A stretch of 64,000 bases of DNA from Anaerofustis butyriciformans (GTDB lineage Bacteria; Bacillota; Clostridia; Eubacteriales; Anaerofustaceae), in the NCBI RefSeq assembly GCF_036289385.1, contig NZ_JAYFFH010000001.1:558001-622000 (forward strand), in the 5' to 3' direction. A program made the translations under genes and the position numbers. Below are positions 59,820-64,000 of the stretch, one piece after another (position 1 is the first letter of the stretch; each line of letters starts with the position of its first letter). The notes beneath the pieces are model-generated. The model made no database searches, had not been told where the DNA came from, and was given only the letters and a program-made list of their open reading frames with translations.

Positions 59820-61961
59820 TTATATAAAAAACAAATTAAATATTAAATTTGTAAACATACATAACATAACCCCTAAAAAAGTTGGAATTAAAAAAGATAA
59901 AACAGTATATTTTATACTTTTTGTTTCAGCTTTTATTGTCATTAAAGTAGTGGCGCAAGGGAAATGCAAAAGCATAAATATCATAACATTTATTGCTGTA
60001 AATATTGTCCAGCCGTTTTGAATTAAAATATTTCCTATTTGCATGGTACTTTCTATATCAACAATACTTCCATTACCAAGATAACACATTAAAATAATAG
60101 GAAGAACTATTTCATTTGCGGGAATACCAAGAATAAAAGCTGTTAAAATATAACCATCTAGTCCCATAAGCTTTGCAAATGGGTCTAAAAAATTTGCTAC
60201 AAAACCTAAAATGCTAATATCTCCTATTGTAATATTTGCCATAAGCCATATTACTATTCCCGCAGGGGCAGCAAAAATTATAGCCCTATATAAAACATAT
60301 AAAGTTCTATCAAATATGGACCTTATTATTATGCCTGTTACTTTTGGTTTTCTAAAAGATGGAAGTTCCAAAGCCAAAGTTGAAGGTGCTCCTTTTAAAA
60401 AAGTAACCGATAAAAATTTTGAAACAACAAAAGTCATAAAAACACCCAGTAATACAACAAGTAAAACCGTTAAAGTACATAATATTGACTTTTTAAAATT
60501 TAATCCAACTCCACCTATAAATACTGTTGCAACCGTAATTAAAAAAGGAAAACGTCCATTACAAGGAACAAATACATTTGTAATAATAGCTATAAGTCTC
60601 TCCCTTGTAGAATTTATAATCCTACATCCAACAACTCCGGCTGCGTTACAGCCAAATCCCATACACATTGTCAAAGCCTGCTTGCCGGATGCACATACAC
60701 ATTTAAAACATCTATCCAAATTAAATGCAATTCTTGGAAGATAGCCAAGGTCTTCCATAATCGTAAACAATGGAAAAAAAATTGCCATAGGCGGTAACAT
60801 TACACTTATAACCCAGGTTAATGTATTATACATACCATCTAACAACATGCCCTTAAAAAATACAGGAATATTCATATAATCAAATAAATCATATAGTTTA
60901 ATTCCTATAAAAGAAAAAAACTTAGAAAGTATTTCCGACGGATAGTTTGCTCCATATATTGTAATCCAGAAAATCAAACAAAGGAAACCAAGCATTATAG
61001 GTATTCCAAATAATTTTGAAGTTAGAATTTTATCGATCTTTCGGTCTCGCTCGTTATAATTTCTGTTATTAAAACGGATTACTTTAGAACATAAAAATTC
61101 GTTATTTTTAAGTATAGTTTGCATAATCATTTCAGTAAAATTATATGATAAACATTCATTTAATCTATTTTTTTCATAATCAATTACTTCTTTAAGCTTA
61201 GCATTATTTTTTAAATCAATTTCCAAATATTCTTCAATTGAATTTAAAATTTTTTTATTATCTTCAATAAGCTTTAATGATATCCATCTTTTAATATATG
61301 TATTTTTTAAATCATATCCCTCTAGGACAGAAGATATATGCTCTATTGCATTTTCTATTTTTATGTCATATTTAATATTACTTGGAGTTATTTTTATTTC
61401 ATCTACACAAATACGATAAATTTCTTCTATTAAATCAAATAAAGTCCTTTTATATTTAGCACTTACTCCTACAACCGGCACACCAAGATACTCACTTAAA
61501 AGTTTTAAATTAATATTTATTCCTTTTTTCTTTGCTTCATCAAGTAAATTTACACATACAATAACATTATTTGTTATTTCCATAACTTGATAAACTAAAT
61601 TTAAATTTCTTTCAAGACAAGTTGCATCTACAACAACCACCATTAAATCAGCTTTACCAAAACAAATATAATCTCTCGCTATTTCTTCTTCTTTCGAATT
61701 TGACATTAAAGAATAAGTGCCGGGAATATCTACTAAAAGAAAGCTTTTATTCTTATATTTATATTCTCCAACAGCATTGCTTACTGTTTTACCAGTCCAA
61801 TTCCCTGTATGTTGATGCATACCTGTCAAAGCATTAAATACCGTAGACTTACCAACATTGGGATTTCCACAAAGACCTATGGTAAAATCACATCCAACAA
61901 CTTTTTCAAACACATCTTTTTTTAATAACTTAGAACCTGTTGAACCTAAAGTTAGCCCCAT
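59820..61961 (-). CDS. feoB: Ferrous iron transport protein B
   Basis: A 713-residue iron(II) transporter. A short N-terminal lead (MGLTLGSTGSKLL) precedes the G domain with GNPNVGKSTVFNALTG (G1), DIPGTYSL (G3) and CVNLLDEA (G4). The membrane part has about eight to ten segments, with GFGCNAAGVVGCRI and FVPCNGRFPFL carrying the Cys found in clostridial FeoB. It lies 64 bases after feoA. Its ribosome binding site GAGGTGAT is inside a 12-bp hairpin arm (61968-62009). Confidence 0.95.
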   Translation of the reverse strand: MGLTLGSTGSKLLKKDVFEKVVGCDFTIGLCGNPNVGKSTVFNALTGMHQHTGNWTGKTVSNAVGEYKYKNKSFLLVDIPGTYSLMSNSKEEEIARDYICFGKADLMVVVVDATCLERNLNLVYQVMEITNNVIVCVNLLDEAKKKGININLKLLSEYLGVPVVGVSAKYKRTLFDLIEEIYRICVDEIKITPSNIKYDIKIENAIEHISSVLEGYDLKNTYIKRWISLKLIEDNKKILNSIEEYLEIDLKNNAKLKEVIDYEKNRLNECLSYNFTEMIMQTILKNNEFLCSKVIRFNNRNYNERDRKIDKILTSKLFGIPIMLGFLCLIFWITIYGANYPSEILSKFFSFIGIKLYDLFDYMNIPVFFKGMLLDGMYNTLTWVISVMLPPMAIFFPLFTIMEDLGYLPRIAFNLDRCFKCVCASGKQALTMCMGFGCNAAGVVGCRIINSTRERLIAIITNVFVPCNGRFPFLITVATVFIGGVGLNFKKSILCTLTVLLVVLLGVFMTFVVSKFLSVTFLKGAPSTLALELPSFRKPKVTGIIIRSIFDRTLYVLYRAIIFAAPAGIVIWLMANITIGDISILGFVANFLDPFAKLMGLDGYILTAFILGIPANEIVLPIILMCYLGNGSIVDIESTMQIGNILIQNGWTIFTAINVMIFMLLHFPCATTLMTIKAETKSIKYTVLSFLIPTFLGVMLCMFTNLIFNLFFI

Positions 61962-61967
61962 AAAATC

Positions 61968-62009
61968 ACCTCTTTATGCTTCCTAATAATAGAATATGCA
62001 TAAAGAGGT
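61968..62009 (-). promoter_or_regulatory. Hairpin covering the feoB ribosome binding site
   Basis: ACCTCTTTATGC (61968-61979) and GCATAAAGAGGT (61998-62009) are exact inverse complements around an 18-base loop. In the minus-strand RNA one arm contains the AGAGGT of the feoB ribosome binding site, which would mask it. It is not followed by a T-run on the minus strand, so translational control is likelier than termination. Confidence 0.6.
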
Positions 62010-62025
62010 TTTTGGTTACAAATAA

Positions 62026-62247
62026 TCAATATACATAAATTTTATCACTGTCTTCTTTTCTAAGGGCTATAATACTTCCTCTTATTTCATATGCAATAGG
62101 ATCATTTAAAGGACTTACAAATACAGGCTTTATTTTTGTTCCGTTTATAAGCCCTAAGTCTAAAAATCTTCTTTTATCATCTTTATTTGCAAATATTTTT
62201 TTTACTTTTTTTGTCTGCCCTATTTTTACATTAGTTAATTTTATCAT
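62026..62247 (-). CDS. feoA: Ferrous iron transport protein A
   Basis: A 73-residue SH3-like protein that supports FeoB. Typical blocks are KKVKKIFANKDDKRRFLDLGLINGTKI and YEIRGSIIALRKED near the end. I use the ATG at 62247 because AGGAG precedes it. It is the first gene of the feoAB operon. Confidence 0.88.
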   Translation of the reverse strand: MIKLTNVKIGQTKKVKKIFANKDDKRRFLDLGLINGTKIKPVFVSPLNDPIAYEIRGSIIALRKEDSDKIYVY

Positions 62248-62312
62248 ATAAATATTCTCCTGATTATACATTACATTATATGAACTTGAATAAAATTTTG
62301 TTATAAGACAAT

Positions 62313-62343
62313 AAAAAAAGAGCTTGAATTTATCAAGCTCTTT
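62313..62343 (-). terminator. Terminator of the dihydrolipoamide dehydrogenase gene
   Basis: AAAGAGCTTGA/TCAAGCTCTTT followed by a T-run on the minus strand. Confidence 0.85.
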
Positions 62344-62352
62344 AATTAATAC

Positions 62353-64000
62353 TTATCCATGTATCATTTTACCTTTAATACCTTCACATGCTTCCATAAA
62401 ACCTTCTGATAAAGTAGGATGAGCAAAAGTAATATTGGCAATTTCTTCACTTGTAGCTTCAAGATCCATTGCAATTGCACCTTGTGCAACTATATCTGAA
62501 GCATTAAGTCCTACAATATGAACACCGATTATTTCATCAAAGCGTTCATCTGTAATAACTTTTACAAATCCGGTTGTATCATTCATTGCAAGTGCTTTTC
62601 CAACTCCTGCGAAAGGCATCTTGCTTGTTTTATATGGAATACCAAGTTCTTTTGCTTGTTTTTCATTTAAACCAATCCAAGCAACTTCAGGAATTGTAAA
62701 TACGCAAGAAGGAATCATGCTGTAATCCACTTCTTCACCTTCTCCGAATAAATCTTCTGCAACAACAATACCTTGTCTGCTTGCGGTATGAGCAAGCATA
62801 ACTTTACCTGTAACATCACCGATAGCATAAATATTGTCAATACTTGTTTTTAATTTATTGTCAATTTCAATAAATCCTTTAGCACTTACAACAATATTTA
62901 CATTACTTGCAACTTTAACAGGTTTTCTACCAACAGACATAAGTACACAGTCAGCTTTAACTTTAGTACCATCAGATAATACTACATTACCGCCTTCTAT
63001 CTTGGTTGCACCTTTTCCTGTTATAATATCTATACCGTGGTTTCTAAGTTCTTTGTCAACTACGTTAATAACATCATCATCTGCCATTGCAAGAATGCTG
63101 TCAAGCATTTCAACTATTGTTACTTTAACACCAAATTCATTCATTACACCGGCTAATTCAACACCGATAACACCACCCCCGATAATTACCAAGTCTTTTG
63201 GTAACTTATCTAAGTTAAGTATTTTTTCAGAATCGAAAATTTCAACACTGTTATCTGTTTCAATAGGAATCATAACAGATTCACTACCACAAGCTACAAC
63301 GATATTATCTACGCTGTATGAATCATTACCTACCAAGATTTCATGGTTTGTATTGATTACTGCTTCGCCCATAACAACATCAACTTTATGACGTTTTAAT
63401 AAACCTTTTACACCGCCTGTAAGTTTTGATACAACTTTATTTTTTCTATCTAAAACTTTAGACCAGTTTACATTGAACGAATCAATTTCAATACCCATTT
63501 CATCAGCATGTTTTATTTCTCTTAAAACTTCTGCATTTTTTACATATGATTTTGTAGGAATACATCCTTTATTTAAACATACCCCACCTATATTTTCTTT
63601 TTCAAATATAACTACTTTTGCTCCTAATTGAGCAGCTCTTATAGCACAAACATATCCTCCAGGACCTGCACCGATAACAGCTAAATCATAATCATATTCT
63701 TTTTCTTGTTTTTTAGGTTTTGATTCAACTTTTTTATCTGGATTTGTAAGCATTTGAGCTTGTTCTTTTGTTGGAGGAGTTGAACCTTTTTTACCAATAA
63801 ACATTATAGGTTCATTTACTTTTACATTATCTCCTTCTTCAACATATAAAGCAAGAACTGTTCCGTCAGCTGTTGGATTATCAACTTCCAAAGCTACTTT
63901 ACCCGTTTCAACTTCTACAACTATATCGCCTCGTTTTATATCATCCCCTACTTTACACATCCATTTTAGAATTTCTCCTTCTTCCATAGACATATCAAGT
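62353..64000 (-). CDS. Lipoyl-domain dihydrolipoamide dehydrogenase (E3), cut at the right edge
   Basis: About 549 codons are visible and the start is outside the window: the frame enters as LDMSMEEGEILKW, where family members begin with a further few residues. The N-terminal lipoyl domain has the Lys acceptor in VEVETGKVALEV. After a flexible linker the flavoprotein reads AVIGAGPGGYVCAIRAAQLG, the redox disulfide GGVCLNKGCIPTK, the second dinucleotide site VIIGGGVIGVELA, YAIGDVTGKVMLAHTASRQG and AHPTLSEGFMEA with the catalytic His-Glu. It reoxidises dihydrolipoamide in a 2-oxoacid or acetoin-type complex. The partners lie beyond the edge. Confidence 0.94.
   Translation of the reverse strand, partial: LDMSMEEGEILKWMCKVGDDIKRGDIVVEVETGKVALEVDNPTADGTVLALYVEEGDNVKVNEPIMFIGKKGSTPPTKEQAQMLTNPDKKVESKPKKQEKEYDYDLAVIGAGPGGYVCAIRAAQLGAKVVIFEKENIGGVCLNKGCIPTKSYVKNAEVLREIKHADEMGIEIDSFNVNWSKVLDRKNKVVSKLTGGVKGLLKRHKVDVVMGEAVINTNHEILVGNDSYSVDNIVVACGSESVMIPIETDNSVEIFDSEKILNLDKLPKDLVIIGGGVIGVELAGVMNEFGVKVTIVEMLDSILAMADDDVINVVDKELRNHGIDIITGKGATKIEGGNVVLSDGTKVKADCVLMSVGRKPVKVASNVNIVVSAKGFIEIDNKLKTSIDNIYAIGDVTGKVMLAHTASRQGIVVAEDLFGEGEEVDYSMIPSCVFTIPEVAWIGLNEKQAKELGIPYKTSKMPFAGVGKALAMNDTTGFVKVITDERFDEIIGVHIVGLNASDIVAQGAIAMDLEATSEEIANITFAHPTLSEGFMEACEGIKGKMIHG

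Overview
The window is very AT-rich (by eye around 30% G+C or less) and reads as a low-G+C, endospore-forming anaerobic firmicute of the class Clostridia. The reasons are sporulation sigma factor G, a tricistronic gerA-type germination operon, pyruvate phosphate dikinase, eukaryote-like glycyl-tRNA synthetase, the order miaB-mutS-mutL-miaA-methionine gamma-lyase-like protein, the scpA-scpB pair, and a clostridial-type FeoAB. I do not assign a genus. No tRNA, rRNA, CRISPR array or insertion sequence was recognised.

Positions 1 to about 8.8 kb are one end of an integrative and conjugative element (ICE) of the Tn1549-like kind. In transcription order (all minus strand, right to left) it carries a 50-residue protein, ParA, ParB, a short membrane-anchored protein, a large thioester/Cna-B cell-surface adhesin with a sorting signal, a sortase, three small unknown proteins, and the start of a very large SNF2/methylase-type protein that runs off the left edge. 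The tnpV gene lies wholly inside that large gene in another frame, with its own strong ribosome binding site. The element stops at the 3' end of rlmD (rumA), a known ICE integration site.

From 8.8 to 31.7 kb, chromosomal genes lie mostly on the minus strand. They are rlmD, yjdF with an azaaromatic (yjdF-motif) riboswitch, a polar amino-acid ABC transporter behind a dyad-rich promoter, a large secreted glucosaminidase, an NhaC-type antiporter behind a lysine riboswitch, a GNAT acetyltransferase, ppdK, an unknown protein, glyS, recO, mutS2, a D-Ala-D-Ala carboxypeptidase and an M16C peptidase.

From 31.9 to 41.2 kb lie a class A penicillin-binding protein with an Ig-like tail, the gerA/gerC/gerB germination operon, rsmE, an isolated sigG with a plausible sigma-F promoter, and a methyltransferase. 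From 41.2 to 52.7 kb a compact minus-strand run covers tRNA modification, mismatch repair and RNA metabolism (methionine gamma-lyase-like protein, miaA, mutL, mutS, miaB, ytqB-like, rluB-like, rnr). From 52.9 to 56.1 kb a plus-strand run holds lysA, a site-2 protease, scpA and scpB. The right end has an AraC regulator, a leucine-rich-repeat protein without a signal peptide, a small unknown gene, feoA-feoB with a hairpin over the feoB ribosome binding site, and a lipoyl-domain dihydrolipoamide dehydrogenase cut by the right edge.

The points most worth follow-up are the overprinted tnpV, the 27-bp perfect palindrome inside parB, the ICE-borne thioester adhesin with an atypical sortase, and the hairpin masking the feoB start.
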